From NCBI GenBank assembly GCA_050733935.1, contig JBOHUC010000069.1, forward strand, positions 1 through 16,289: a DNA stretch of 16,289 nucleotides, read 5' to 3'. Below, piece by piece: positions 1 to 6,770 of the stretch. Origin of the DNA: JBOHUC01 sp050733935 (GTDB taxonomy: Bacteria; Eisenbacteria; RBG-16-71-46; DASYSL01). The position numbers and the translations under genes are program-made. Below the pieces are notes generated by a model. The model searched no databases, was not told the DNA's origin, and saw only the letters and a list, made by a program, of their open reading frames with translations. How positions within the stretch are numbered: the first letter of the stretch is position 1; every line of letters starts with the position of its first letter.

Positions 1-33
1 GCCCTGACGTTGGTTCTGTCGGCCGGTCAGTAG
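1..33 (+). CDS. 3' end of an upstream gene (partial, unidentified)
   Basis: Reading frame 1 is open from the window edge and ends at a TAG at 31-33, giving a ten-residue tail, ALTLVLSAGQ. A strong GC-only hairpin follows 15 bases after the stop, as expected at the end of a transcription unit, which is the main reason to believe the tail. The context suggests a pilus-related gene, but ten residues cannot identify it. Another frame is also open here, so this could be chance. Confidence 0.35.
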   Translation, partial: ALTLVLSAGQ

Positions 34-47
34 TCGTTCGGAGCAAC

Positions 48-71
48 GGGGGCGCCCCGTCCGGCGCCCCC
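48..71 (+). terminator. GC-rich hairpin, probable terminator of the upstream gene
   Basis: A perfect 9-bp stem pairs GGGGGCGCC (48-56) with GGCGCCCCC (63-71) around a six-base loop (57-62). It is followed only by a short pyrimidine stretch (TCTT), not a true T-tract. It lies between the TAG at 31-33 and the pilin gene at 120. It could act as a terminator or as an mRNA stabiliser that sets different levels of upstream transcript and pilin mRNA. Confidence 0.55.
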
Positions 72-119
72 TCTTCCGACCTCGTGTCGCGGCCCGCTTC
101 GCCCGCCCGGAGTCCAATC

Positions 120-548
120 ATGCGGAATCGCGGTTTCACGCTCGTCGAGCTGATGGTCGTTGTCGTGGTCATCGGGCTCCTCGCAGCCATCGCGATCCCG
201 AACTTCCACGCGATCACCGGGCGTGCGCGCGAAGCCGCCGTGAAGTCGAACATGCACCTGGTGCAGACCGCGATGGAGGACTATTCCGCGGTGTCCGGCG
301 GCCGTTACCCCGACGACGGATCCGATCCCGCGGACGACGGACTCACGCTCGAGCAGCACATCCCCGGCCAGCTGTTTCCGCCCAATCCCTACACCAAGGT
401 TTCGACGGTCGTTCAGTTCGACGTGGACCCGACGCTCGGGAATCCGGGCGAGCTCGGATTCAATCCCGCGACACGCGACTCCTACCGGCTCAAGGGCGTC
501 GGCGATGACGGCGCGCTGATGGGGCAGGTGCTCTCCACGGGCATGTAG
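120..548 (+). CDS. pilA: Type IV pilin (PilA-like), prepilin with type III signal peptide
   Basis: This 142-residue prepilin is a structural subunit of a type IV pilus. The N-terminus MRNRGFTLVELMVVV has a short basic leader, the Gly5/Phe6 prepilin peptidase cleavage site, Glu at mature position 5, and a hydrophobic helix ending IAIPNF (about residues 6-30) that embeds in the membrane and later packs the fibre core. The globular part (about 31-142) has no cysteine pair, so there is no classical disulfide D-region. Start choice: ATG 120 has GGAG at 109-112 with 7-base spacing; an in-frame GTG at 84 would add 12 residues before the leader and is unlikely. PilD encoded downstream is the expected processing enzyme. 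PilA rather than a minor pilin or GspG-like pseudopilin is inferred from position next to the pil genes. Its single-gene layout, with hairpins on both sides, fits separate and high expression. Confidence 0.9.
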   Translation: MRNRGFTLVELMVVVVVIGLLAAIAIPNFHAITGRAREAAVKSNMHLVQTAMEDYSAVSGGRYPDDGSDPADDGLTLEQHIPGQLFPPNPYTKVSTVVQFDVDPTLGNPGELGFNPATRDSYRLKGVGDDGALMGQVLSTGM

Positions 549-556
549 CTCTTCGC

Positions 557-572
557 TGGCACGCGCCGTGCA
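557..572 (+). promoter_or_regulatory. Candidate sigma-54 (-24/-12) promoter for the ABC-pilD unit
   Basis: TGGCACGCGCCGTGCA matches the sigma-54 consensus TGGCAC-N5-TTGCA at every informative base except one (GTGCA for TTGCA). The invariant GG (558-559) and GC (570-571) are exactly ten bases apart. The predicted transcript would start near 583, about 76 bases before the ABC ATPase start at 659. Sigma-54 with PilR-type activators controls pilin genes in several bacteria, so the use is plausible. The -12 element overlaps an inverted repeat at 567-581. This is a motif match only. Confidence 0.45.
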
Positions 573-581
573 TATTGCACG
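567..581. repeat. Inverted repeat, copy A of a GTGCAyATTGCAC palindrome
   Basis: CGTGCATATTGCACG has 6-bp arms (567-572 and 576-581) around TAT. It lies 18 bases after the pilin stop codon. A sequence differing at one base of the centre (CAT instead of TAT), with longer arms, lies after the pilD stop at 4210-4230. It could be an operator for a dimeric regulator, since it overlaps the candidate -12 box, or a small terminator hairpin of the pilin transcript. Confidence 0.5.
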
Positions 582-658
582 GAGCGACGGTCGCACACGT
601 CGGACCACCTCGGCGTCGAAACTGGACCGCGATCGCTAACCCCAAACGGGACCGGCGC

Positions 659-1756
659 ATGAACGCATTCGAAGATCGCAGCCAGAACCTTACGTCGCAC
701 CCGGGCCTTGATCAGGCGGGCATTTTTCGTCCGGACAGCGCGTCGTCTGCCGCGCCAGAGGCCGGACAGGAAGCCGGGACCGAGGCCGTCCGCGTCGAAG
801 GGCTCGGCAAGGACTTCCGGCATCCGTGGACCCGCAGGCTCAAGACCGCCGTCCACGAGGTTTCGTTCACCGTGCCCGAGGGCTCGATCTTCGGACTCCT
901 CGGCCCGAACGGCGCGGGCAAGACGACCACACTCCGCCTCCTCCTCGGACTCCTGCCCGCGACACGCGGCGAGGCGTTCCTGCTCGGGCGGCCCGCGGGC
1001 ACGCCGGAAAGCCGCCAGGATGTGGGCTACCTGCCCGAGAACCCGTACTTCTACGACCACCTGAGCGCGCTCGAGTTCCTCGAGTACTCGGGCGAGCTCG
1101 CGGGCCTCGTGCGGGCGAGCGCACGCCATCAGGCCGTCGAGCTGCTCGAGCGCGTGGGTCTCGCCGGCTCCGCGCACGTGCGCATGCGCAAGTACTCGAA
1201 GGGCATGCTCCAGCGTGCGGGTCTCGCGCACGCGCTCATGGGAAGGCCGCGCCTCCTGTTCCTCGACGAGCCCATGACCGGCCTCGATCCGATCGGCCGC
1301 CACGAAGTGCTCGAGCTCCTCCGCGAGCTGCGTCGCGAGGGCGTCACCGTCGTGTTCTCGAGCCACATTCTCCCGGATGTCGAAGCGCTGTGCGATCGCG
1401 TCGCGATCCTCCGCGCTGGACGCCTCCAGGCGGCCGGCACGCTCGAATCCCTGCTCGAGCGCGGAACTGGTTCGGCCGAGATCGTCGTGCGTCCGAACGG
1501 CAGTCTTGCACTCCCGCCCGAGTTCCTGGGAGTGGCGCTCGAGCCGCTTGGTCCGCGCGTGCGCCTGAGTCTCGAGGATAGCTCTCGCGCGAGCGCCCTC
1601 GTCGGATGGCTCGCGACGCACGGACACGAAGTGCTTTCGGTGACGCGCGAGCGCCGTTCGCTCGAGGATCTGTTCGTCGAGCTGTTCCACGATGCGCACG
1701 AAGCAGGCGGGGAGCCGGAGAAGCGCCCCGGCCTTCGGTGGAGGAAACAGGCATGA
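659..1756 (+). CDS. ABC transporter ATP-binding protein of the pilus cluster (PilH-like)
   Basis: This 365-residue cytoplasmic ATPase would power the ABC-2 permease encoded next. Motifs: Walker A GPNGAGKTT (82-90), signature SKGMLQR (180-186), Walker B LLFLDEP with Asp203 and Glu204, D-loop GLDP, and H-loop His236 in SSHIL. About 45 poorly conserved residues precede the NBD, and about 100 residues after the NBD core resemble the C-terminal extension of NatA/GldA-like exporters. The start is ATG 659, preceded by a weak GGGA; an upstream TTG at 575 is rejected because it falls inside the palindrome/promoter region. The stop overlaps the permease start (ATGA, 1753-1756). A similarly placed ABC exporter (PilGHI) exists in the M. 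xanthus pil cluster and is needed for pilus assembly; its substrate is uncertain. Family certain, pilus role inferred from context. Confidence 0.92.
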   Translation: MNAFEDRSQNLTSHPGLDQAGIFRPDSASSAAPEAGQEAGTEAVRVEGLGKDFRHPWTRRLKTAVHEVSFTVPEGSIFGLLGPNGAGKTTTLRLLLGLLPATRGEAFLLGRPAGTPESRQDVGYLPENPYFYDHLSALEFLEYSGELAGLVRASARHQAVELLERVGLAGSAHVRMRKYSKGMLQRAGLAHALMGRPRLLFLDEPMTGLDPIGRHEVLELLRELRREGVTVVFSSHILPDVEALCDRVAILRAGRLQAAGTLESLLERGTGSAEIVVRPNGSLALPPEFLGVALEPLGPRVRLSLEDSSRASALVGWLATHGHEVLSVTRERRSLEDLFVELFHDAHEAGGEPEKRPGLRWRKQA

Positions 1757-2520
1757 ACGTCATTCTCGCCGTGGCGCGCGGCACGTTCCGCGAGGCGGTG
1801 CGCGATCGTGTGCTCTTCCTGGTCGTCGGTTTCGGGATCGCGGCGCTCGCTCTCTCCAAGATCCTTGCGCCGATTGCGATGGGGGAGGCGGATCGAATCA
1901 CCGTCGATCTCGGACTCTCCGCGATCGGATTCCTGGGTGTTCTGATCGTGGCGCTCATCGGGACCAACCTGGTTCACAAGGAGCTCGAGCGGCGGACGAT
2001 CCACGTCGTCCTCTCGCGTCCGGTGTCGCGCGCGGAGTACCTGATCGGCAAGTGGCTCGGGCTCTTCTGGACGATGGCGACGGCGGTCGGAGCGATGGGA
2101 GTCGTGCTCGCGATCGTCGGAGGCGCGCTGCGCGGGCCCACGACCGTCGGGCCGATCCTCCAGGCTGTTCTCCTGCTCGCGTGTGCGAACGCCGTGCTCG
2201 CGGCACTCGCCGTCCTCTTCTCGTCGCTCTCGACGCCGGTCCTCTCCGTGCTCTACACCCTCGGGCTCTTCGCGGCGGGCTACTGGACGAACGACCTGCG
2301 CGACTTCGCGGGGGCGGCGCCTGGAGCACTGGGCGAGCTCCTGCGCACGGCCTCGTACGTGATTCCCAACCTCGAGCTCTTCAATCTGCGCTCGCACGTT
2401 GCGCACGCGACCGGTGCCTCGACCCTCCACCTGGCCCTCGCGGTCGGATACGCGGGAGCCTACGCGGCCGCCGTGCTGTCGCTTGCGGTCGTCGCGTTCG
2501 AGCGGCGGGAGCTCAAGTGA
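1753..2520 (+). CDS. ABC-2 type permease of the pilus cluster (PilI-like)
   Basis: This 255-residue polytopic inner-membrane protein is the membrane partner of the preceding ATPase. It begins MNVILAVARGTFREAVRDR, the usual start of ABC-2 permeases, in which an amphipathic N-terminal segment is followed by the first membrane helix (about residues 22-45). Further hydrophobic segments lie near residues 55-75, 95-122, 130-150, 154-175 and 220-250, giving about six helices. The coupling motif KELERRTIHVVLSRPVSR sits between helices 2 and 3, as in this family. ATG 1753 has GGAGG at 1740-1744 and overlaps the ATPase stop by 4 bases; its own TGA overlaps the next gene's GTG. Transported substrate unknown. 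Confidence 0.9.
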   Translation: MNVILAVARGTFREAVRDRVLFLVVGFGIAALALSKILAPIAMGEADRITVDLGLSAIGFLGVLIVALIGTNLVHKELERRTIHVVLSRPVSRAEYLIGKWLGLFWTMATAVGAMGVVLAIVGGALRGPTTVGPILQAVLLLACANAVLAALAVLFSSLSTPVLSVLYTLGLFAAGYWTNDLRDFAGAAPGALGELLRTASYVIPNLELFNLRSHVAHATGASTLHLALAVGYAGAYAAAVLSLAVVAFERRELK

Positions 2521-3362
2521 CCGAGTCGAAGCGACCGGCGGACGTGCGCTCGCAGCGCACGATCACGTTCGCGCTTCTCATCGCGGTCGGGTGCGGGGTC
2601 GGGGCCGTGACCCAGCTCAAGATCGCAGAGCGGCGCCTGCCGCGCGTCGACCCGCTGGGGGAGCTCGCGTACTACCCCTCGGGCGCCTGGCTCCGTCAGG
2701 CGGCCCTCGGCGACGCGACCGCGTGGGCGGATCTCCTGTGGCTTCGAGCCGTTCAGTACTACGGACTGCACCGCCAGACGGACAACACGTTCGTCCAAAT
2801 GGCGCACGTGTTCGACATCATCACGACCCTCGATCCACACTTTCAGAGCGCGTACGTGTTCGGTGGCACGTCGCTCTGCCAGGAGGGCAAGCAGTTCGAA
2901 GCCGGCGTGGCCCTGCTCGAGAAGGGAGCGCGCGAGAACCCGCGCGCCTGGGTCTATCCGTTCGAGCTTGGCTTCGTGCACTACATCGGAAAACGCAACC
3001 TGACACGCGCCACGTTCGACTTCGCGCAGGCCGCGCGCCAGCCCGAGGCGCCCGATTACTGCGAGCGCTTCGCCGCGTGGTCAGGCCAGCGCGCCGGCTA
3101 CGCAGCCGTCGCGTTCGAGTTGTGGAAGCAGGTCGCGGAGACGACCGAAAACGCGGTCCTGCGGCAGAAGGCCGTGCAGAACCTGCGGAAGCTCGTGCGC
3201 GGAACGTCCGCCGAGCGCCAGATCGACATGTGGGTGAGGAGTCTGCCGCCGCTCGCGGGCGGGATTCCGGGCGCGGCTCCCGTCCCGACCGACGTCTCCG
3301 ACGTCCCCGACGTCCCCGAAGAGACCATGTCCGGGACTCCTGCGAAGGACGTCGCGCCGTGA
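2517..3362 (+). CDS. Membrane-anchored TPR protein linked to the pilus ABC exporter
   Basis: This 281-residue protein has one N-terminal membrane helix (about residues 14-32) and a periplasmic or extracytoplasmic body. The segment with PSGAWLRQAALG and ADLLWLRAVQYYG (about 54-83) resembles a motif I recall from TPR proteins beside ABC exporters in deltaproteobacterial pil clusters. Helical repeats at about 105-175 (LDPHFQSAYVFGGTSLCQEG, then ENPRAWVYPFELGFVHYIGK) have TPR spacing, and a further helical stretch runs to about 235. The tail is Pro/Asp/Val-rich and low complexity. The start is GTG 2517, with GGGAG at 2507-2511 and a GTGA overlap with the permease stop. It may correspond in role to the third component (PilG) of the M. 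xanthus PilGHI system, but I cannot show homology. Probable scaffold or adaptor for the exporter. Confidence 0.8.
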   Translation: MTESKRPADVRSQRTITFALLIAVGCGVGAVTQLKIAERRLPRVDPLGELAYYPSGAWLRQAALGDATAWADLLWLRAVQYYGLHRQTDNTFVQMAHVFDIITTLDPHFQSAYVFGGTSLCQEGKQFEAGVALLEKGARENPRAWVYPFELGFVHYIGKRNLTRATFDFAQAARQPEAPDYCERFAAWSGQRAGYAAVAFELWKQVAETTENAVLRQKAVQNLRKLVRGTSAERQIDMWVRSLPPLAGGIPGAAPVPTDVSDVPDVPEETMSGTPAKDVAP

Positions 3363-4201
3363 CGCCGGCCGCGCTCCTCGGTCTTCTCGCCTGGTCGCCG
3401 TGGGGGGAGACTCTCGACGGCGCATCGTTCACTCCTGCGGCCTACGCACTCCTGTTCGTGCTCGGTCTCGTGCTCGGGTCGTTCCTCAACGTGCTCATCT
3501 ATCGCCTGCCGCGCGACCGCTCGATCGCGTGGCCGCCTTCGGCGTGTCCTTCGTGTCAGGCGCGCATCCGTCCCTGGGACAACGTGCCGGTCCTGTCCTG
3601 GCTCTGGCTCGGCGGCCGCTGCCGCGACTGCCGCGCTCCGATTTCGTGGCGCTATCCGGCGGTCGAACTCTCGGCCGCGCTCCTCCTGGTCGGCCTTGCG
3701 CACGCGCTCGGTCCGCGCCTCGGGCTCGTGCCGGCGGCCGTGTTCGCGCTCGCGCTCCTTGCGGTCGCGATCATCGACTTCGACTTCCGCATCATCCCGG
3801 ACGAGATCTCGCTCGGCGGCCTTCTGCTCGGACTCTTCGCGCGCGGGTTCGGTGCGGCCGACATCGCGACCGGCCTGATCGGGGCCCTGGTCGGCGGCGG
3901 ATCGCTCTGGCTCGTCGCCACCGCCTATCGGAAGGCGACCGGCGTCGAGGGCATGGGCGGGGGGGACGTGAAGCTCGCGGCCATGATCGGATCCTTCCTC
4001 GGCTGGCCGGGCGTGTTCCTCACGATCTTCGGCGCGGCCCTCGCGGGCACCCTGGTCGGAGCCGGACTCCTCCTTTCGCAGCGCGGCGACCGGCGCACGG
4101 CGCTTCCGTTCGGCGCGTTCCTCGCCCCGGCCGCGGTGTTCGCCGCGGTCGCCGGGCCGTCGCTCTGGCGTTGGTACGGAGCGCTCTTCTCGGTGCGCTG
4201 A
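3359..4201 (+). CDS. pilD: Prepilin peptidase / N-methyltransferase PilD
   Basis: This 280-residue inner-membrane aspartic protease cleaves the leader of the pilin after Gly and methylates the new N-terminal Phe. The N-terminal part has the typical GLVLGSFLNVLIYRLPR segment (about 36-52), then a cytoplasmic zinc-ribbon-like domain with Cys63, Cys66, Cys88 and Cys91 associated with the methyltransferase half. The catalytic aspartates are Asp140 in AIIDFDFRIIPDE and Asp203 in the GMGGGDVKL motif. About seven or eight hydrophobic helices are visible. The length is usual for the family. The start is GTG 3359 (AAGGA at 3345-3349), overlapping the TPR gene stop as GTGA. All key residues are present, so it should be active on the PilA encoded upstream and possibly on minor pilins elsewhere. 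Confidence 0.95.
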   Translation: MTPAALLGLLAWSPWGETLDGASFTPAAYALLFVLGLVLGSFLNVLIYRLPRDRSIAWPPSACPSCQARIRPWDNVPVLSWLWLGGRCRDCRAPISWRYPAVELSAALLLVGLAHALGPRLGLVPAAVFALALLAVAIIDFDFRIIPDEISLGGLLLGLFARGFGAADIATGLIGALVGGGSLWLVATAYRKATGVEGMGGGDVKLAAMIGSFLGWPGVFLTIFGAALAGTLVGAGLLLSQRGDRRTALPFGAFLAPAAVFAAVAGPSLWRWYGALFSVR

Positions 4202-4209
4202 GCTCCTCG

Positions 4210-4230
4210 GGTCGTGCACATTGCACGACC
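4210..4230. repeat. Inverted repeat, copy B of the GTGCAyATTGCAC palindrome
   Basis: Perfect 9-bp arms GGTCGTGCA (4210-4218) and TGCACGACC (4222-4230) surround CAT, starting 9 bases after the pilD stop. The 15-base core differs by one base from copy A at 567-581. It could be a terminator hairpin for the ABC-pilD unit (no T-tract follows) or an upstream activator/operator site about 60 bases before the candidate pilM promoter. Confidence 0.55.
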
Positions 4231-4269
4231 GCTCGATCTGAACCACGTCGCCGCAACCTCCTTCGGTCA

Positions 4270-4285
4270 AAGCACTCAAGTTGCA
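4270..4285 (+). promoter_or_regulatory. Candidate sigma-54-like promoter for pilMNOPQ
   Basis: AAGCACTCAAGTTGCA aligns to TGGCAC-N5-TTGCA with a perfect TTGCA -12 element at the correct spacing. Two mismatches fall at the first two bases of the -24 element, including one of the normally invariant GG pair. Transcription would start near 4297, leaving a leader of about 150 bases before pilM. Weaker than the match at 557-572, but it is the only plausible promoter I see in this gap. Confidence 0.3.
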
Positions 4286-4320
4286 TGTGAACGGGCCGAA
4301 AACCCGGGTGTCCGAGAGGA

Positions 4321-4336
4321 CGCGGGATCACCCGCG
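4321..4336 (+). repeat. Hairpin in the pilM leader
   Basis: CGCGGG (4321-4326) and CCCGCG (4331-4336) form a 6-bp GC stem with an ATCA loop. It lies between the candidate promoter and the pilM ribosome site, so it would be in the mRNA leader. It has no T-tract, so it is more likely structural than a terminator. Confidence 0.4.
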
Positions 4337-4346
4337 CCTCCGCTCC

Positions 4347-4390
4347 CCCTTCGCGAGGCCCAGAGCGACGGACACGCGGTCCGCGAAGGG
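4347..4390. repeat. Long-loop inverted repeat in the pilM leader
   Basis: CCCTTCGCG (4347-4355) and CGCGAAGGG (4382-4390) are perfect 9-bp arms separated by 26 bases. The repeat lies about 60 bases before the pilM start, downstream of the candidate promoter. It could be an mRNA leader structure or a spaced protein-binding site. Confidence 0.4.
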
Positions 4391-4449
4391 ACTTCCACCC
4401 ACGCGCGCGCGGTGACCCAACGCGCGCCCGGCTTCAGGGAGTGAAGCTC

Positions 4450-5499
4450 ATGTTCTTCAGTAAGAAGCAGTCTCTCGTGGGACTCGACATCGGGAGCTAC
4501 TCGGTCAAGGTGGTCGAGATCGAGAGCCTGCCGAGCGGAGGTCACCGGCTCGTCAATTACGGAATCTCCGAGCCGCTGTCCGAGGCCATCGTCGACGGCG
4601 AAATCATGGATCGCCAGCTCGTCACCGATGCCATCGCGAACCTGCTCGAGACGCGGGGCGTGAAGTCGCGCAACGTGGTCGCAGCGGTCTCCGGGCGCGC
4701 CGTCATCGTGAAGAAGATCGCGATGAACCGGCTGTCCACGGAAGACGCGCAGCAGGCGATCGTGTGGGAAGCCGAGCAGCACGTTCCTTACGACATCAAC
4801 GACGTGTCGCTCGACTTCGAGATCCTCGGAGACCACCCGCAGGACAACAAGCAGATGCAGGTCCTGCTCGTCGCCGCGAAGAAGGACATGGTGCTCACGT
4901 TCGCCGACCTGATCCGCGAGTCCGGACTCCAGCCGGTGGTCATCGACGTGGACTCGTTCGCGATCCAGAACGCGCTCGCCGCGAACTACGACTTCGCCGC
5001 CGAGGAAGTCGTCGCGATCCTGAACATCGGGGCCGAGATCACGAACATCAACATCGTGCAGAACGGCGTGCCCTACTTCACGAAGGACCTCCAGCTCGGC
5101 GGTCACACGTTCGTGGACGCGGTCCAGCGCCGCTACAACATCACGCAGGAGCAGGCCATCCAGGCCGTGCGCGGCCAGATCACGGACTACGACGTGATCC
5201 CGGTCGTGGAGCAGGCCTGCGAAGGCCTCGCGACCGCGCTCGAGCGCGCGCAGGCCTACCTTCGGACGACGGGTGAAGCCGGGCTCATCTCCCGGCTCAT
5301 GTTGTGCGGCGGCTCGGCGCTCACGCCGGGTCTCGTGCCGTTCTTGCAGAACCGATTCGCGGTTCCGACGGAGATCGCGAATCCGCTCGCGCGCATCCAG
5401 TACGACCGCTCGCTCTTCGGCACCGAGGATCCGCTCCAGGTGGCGCCGTTCCTGACCGTGGGCATCGGCCTGGCCCTCAGAAAGGTGGGCGACAAATGA
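4450..5499 (+). CDS. pilM: Type IV pilus assembly protein PilM (actin-like ATPase)
   Basis: This 349-residue cytoplasmic protein has an actin/FtsA fold. It starts MFFSKKQSLVGLDIGSYSVK, where GLDIGSYSVKVVEIE (11-25) is the phosphate-1 loop typical of PilM. A conserved middle ILNIGAEITNINIVQNG is the second nucleotide loop, LMLCGGSALTPGL is the adenosine-region motif, and the end is VGIGLALRK. Length matches the family (about 350). PilM binds ATP and the N-terminal INLMP motif of PilN, linking the cytoplasmic motor side to the PilN-PilO-PilP periplasmic scaffold. ATG 4450 is favoured over the in-frame GTG at 4441 because the ribosome site AGGGAG (4436-4441) would overlap the latter. The stop overlaps pilN (ATGA). 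Confidence 0.96.
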   Translation: MFFSKKQSLVGLDIGSYSVKVVEIESLPSGGHRLVNYGISEPLSEAIVDGEIMDRQLVTDAIANLLETRGVKSRNVVAAVSGRAVIVKKIAMNRLSTEDAQQAIVWEAEQHVPYDINDVSLDFEILGDHPQDNKQMQVLLVAAKKDMVLTFADLIRESGLQPVVIDVDSFAIQNALAANYDFAAEEVVAILNIGAEITNINIVQNGVPYFTKDLQLGGHTFVDAVQRRYNITQEQAIQAVRGQITDYDVIPVVEQACEGLATALERAQAYLRTTGEAGLISRLMLCGGSALTPGLVPFLQNRFAVPTEIANPLARIQYDRSLFGTEDPLQVAPFLTVGIGLALRKVGDK

Positions 5500-6098
5500 T
5501 TCGCATCAACCTGATGCCGGCCGAGGAGCGCGGGCAGAAGGTCCGTCGCGCCAAGCCCGGCAGGTCCTCCGGAGGCCGACCCACGATCGCCGGGCTCCTG
5601 CTGCCGCTCGCCATCATCGCCGGCGTGCTGGTGCTGATCGTCGGCACGTTCGTGCAGCAGCAGGCGCAGATCCACATGCTGACCTCCGAGGTCGCGCGCG
5701 TCGAGAAGGAGTCGCGCGCGCTCGCCCCGCAGATCGCGATGGTCGAGCGGCTGGCGCGCGAGCGCGCCGATCTCGACCTGCGCCTGAGCCTGATCGACCG
5801 GCTCTCGCGCGGCCGTTTCGACTCGGTGCGGCTCATGGACGAGCTCGACCGGGCGGTGCCGGATCACATGTGGCTCGCCTCGATGATGACGAGCGGTACC
5901 GACGAGGTCACGCTCGAGGGAGTGACGTTCTCGAACCTGATCATCGCGGATCTCATGATCCGCCTGGATCGTTCGCCGCTGTTCGCGAACATCGCGCTGG
6001 GCAGCGCCTCGCGCGGCGTCATGGACGAACGCGACGTCGTCCAGTTCAAGTTGACCATGAACGTGACCCCGGCCGAGATGGCCCAGGGCGATCGCTAG
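5496..6098 (+). CDS. pilN: Type IV pilus inner-membrane assembly protein PilN
   Basis: This 200-residue bitopic inner-membrane protein begins MIRINLMPAEER, carrying the conserved PilM-binding motif at residues 3-8. One transmembrane helix (about 31-52) is followed by a predicted coiled coil (about 55-105, rich in Glu, Arg and Ala heptads) and a ferredoxin-like periplasmic domain (about 110-195). It pairs with PilO to form the inner-membrane platform. ATG 5496 overlaps the pilM stop by 4 bases; AAAGG at 5481-5485 is the likely ribosome site. The stop is 9 bases before pilO. Length and layout are normal for PilN. Confidence 0.95.
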   Translation: MIRINLMPAEERGQKVRRAKPGRSSGGRPTIAGLLLPLAIIAGVLVLIVGTFVQQQAQIHMLTSEVARVEKESRALAPQIAMVERLARERADLDLRLSLIDRLSRGRFDSVRLMDELDRAVPDHMWLASMMTSGTDEVTLEGVTFSNLIIADLMIRLDRSPLFANIALGSASRGVMDERDVVQFKLTMNVTPAEMAQGDR

Positions 6099-6107
6099 GA
6101 GGGCGGG

Positions 6108-6770
6108 ATGGCTTCGTTCAACCTGCGCGATCCCAAGACCCAGCGGCTCATCCTGACCGGGTTCCTGGGCGCCGGATCGCTGTACGTGTTCTTCGCGACC
6201 CCGTGGGTCCCGATCAACTATCCGGTGGCCGCGGAGCAGATCAAGGTGATCAAAGCCGACTTCGAGAAGAAGTCGAACGACCTCGCGCGTGCGCGCCAGT
6301 CGGTCGCGGACCTGCCGCGCTTCCAGGCGGAGTTTGCGGCTCTGCACGAGCGCTACGAGATGGCCGCCGAGCTCCTGCCGGGCGAGAAGGAGATGCCGGG
6401 CATGCTGCGCCGGCTCACGCTCGCGGGCCAGCAGTGCGGTGTCCGGTTCGAGAGCTTCCGGCCCGACCCGCAGGTCGTGAAGGACCACTACACAGAGATC
6501 CCGATCCAGATCACGGTCGTCGGCGGTTACCACCAGGTCGGCCAGTTCCTCGCCGAGGTGGCGAACATGCCGCGGATCATGAAGGTCTCGGGGCTCCAGA
6601 TCCTGGCCTACGACAAGGCCGACGAGAGCATGACGACCGAAGCGCGCTTCGTGGTCACCGCCTACACGCTCAATCCCGCGAGCGCCCAGGCGAAGGACCC
6701 GAAGGCCGATGCAACTGCGACCCAGGCGGGCACGAACCCGGGAGGGACCAATGCTGCCACTGCGAAGTGA
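6108..6770 (+). CDS. pilO: Type IV pilus inner-membrane assembly protein PilO
   Basis: This 220-residue protein has a short cytoplasmic N-terminus, one transmembrane helix (about residues 13-32), a coiled coil (about 45-75) and a C-terminal ferredoxin-like domain (about 95-205). The segments LTLAGQQCGV, EIPIQITVVGGYHQVGQFLAE and VSGLQILAY match PilO landmarks. It heterodimerises with PilN and contacts PilP. A strong ribosome site (AGGAGGG, 6097-6103) precedes ATG 6108. The last 20 bases overlap the start of pilP, so the two are probably translationally coupled. The short C-terminal tail is Ala/Thr/Lys-rich, foreshadowing the composition of the following PilP. Confidence 0.93.
   Translation: MASFNLRDPKTQRLILTGFLGAGSLYVFFATPWVPINYPVAAEQIKVIKADFEKKSNDLARARQSVADLPRFQAEFAALHERYEMAAELLPGEKEMPGMLRRLTLAGQQCGVRFESFRPDPQVVKDHYTEIPIQITVVGGYHQVGQFLAEVANMPRIMKVSGLQILAYDKADESMTTEARFVVTAYTLNPASAQAKDPKADATATQAGTNPGGTNAATAK

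Noticed and set aside
482..1699. 405-residue minus-strand open frame across the ABC ATPase
   Set aside because: Antisense shadow of a gene with all ABC motifs; composition is atypical of protein.
4210..4230. Copy B palindrome as a sigma-54 promoter
   Set aside because: It contains TTGCA, but the -24 region reads GGTCGT at the required spacing, which lacks the conserved TGGCAC pattern.
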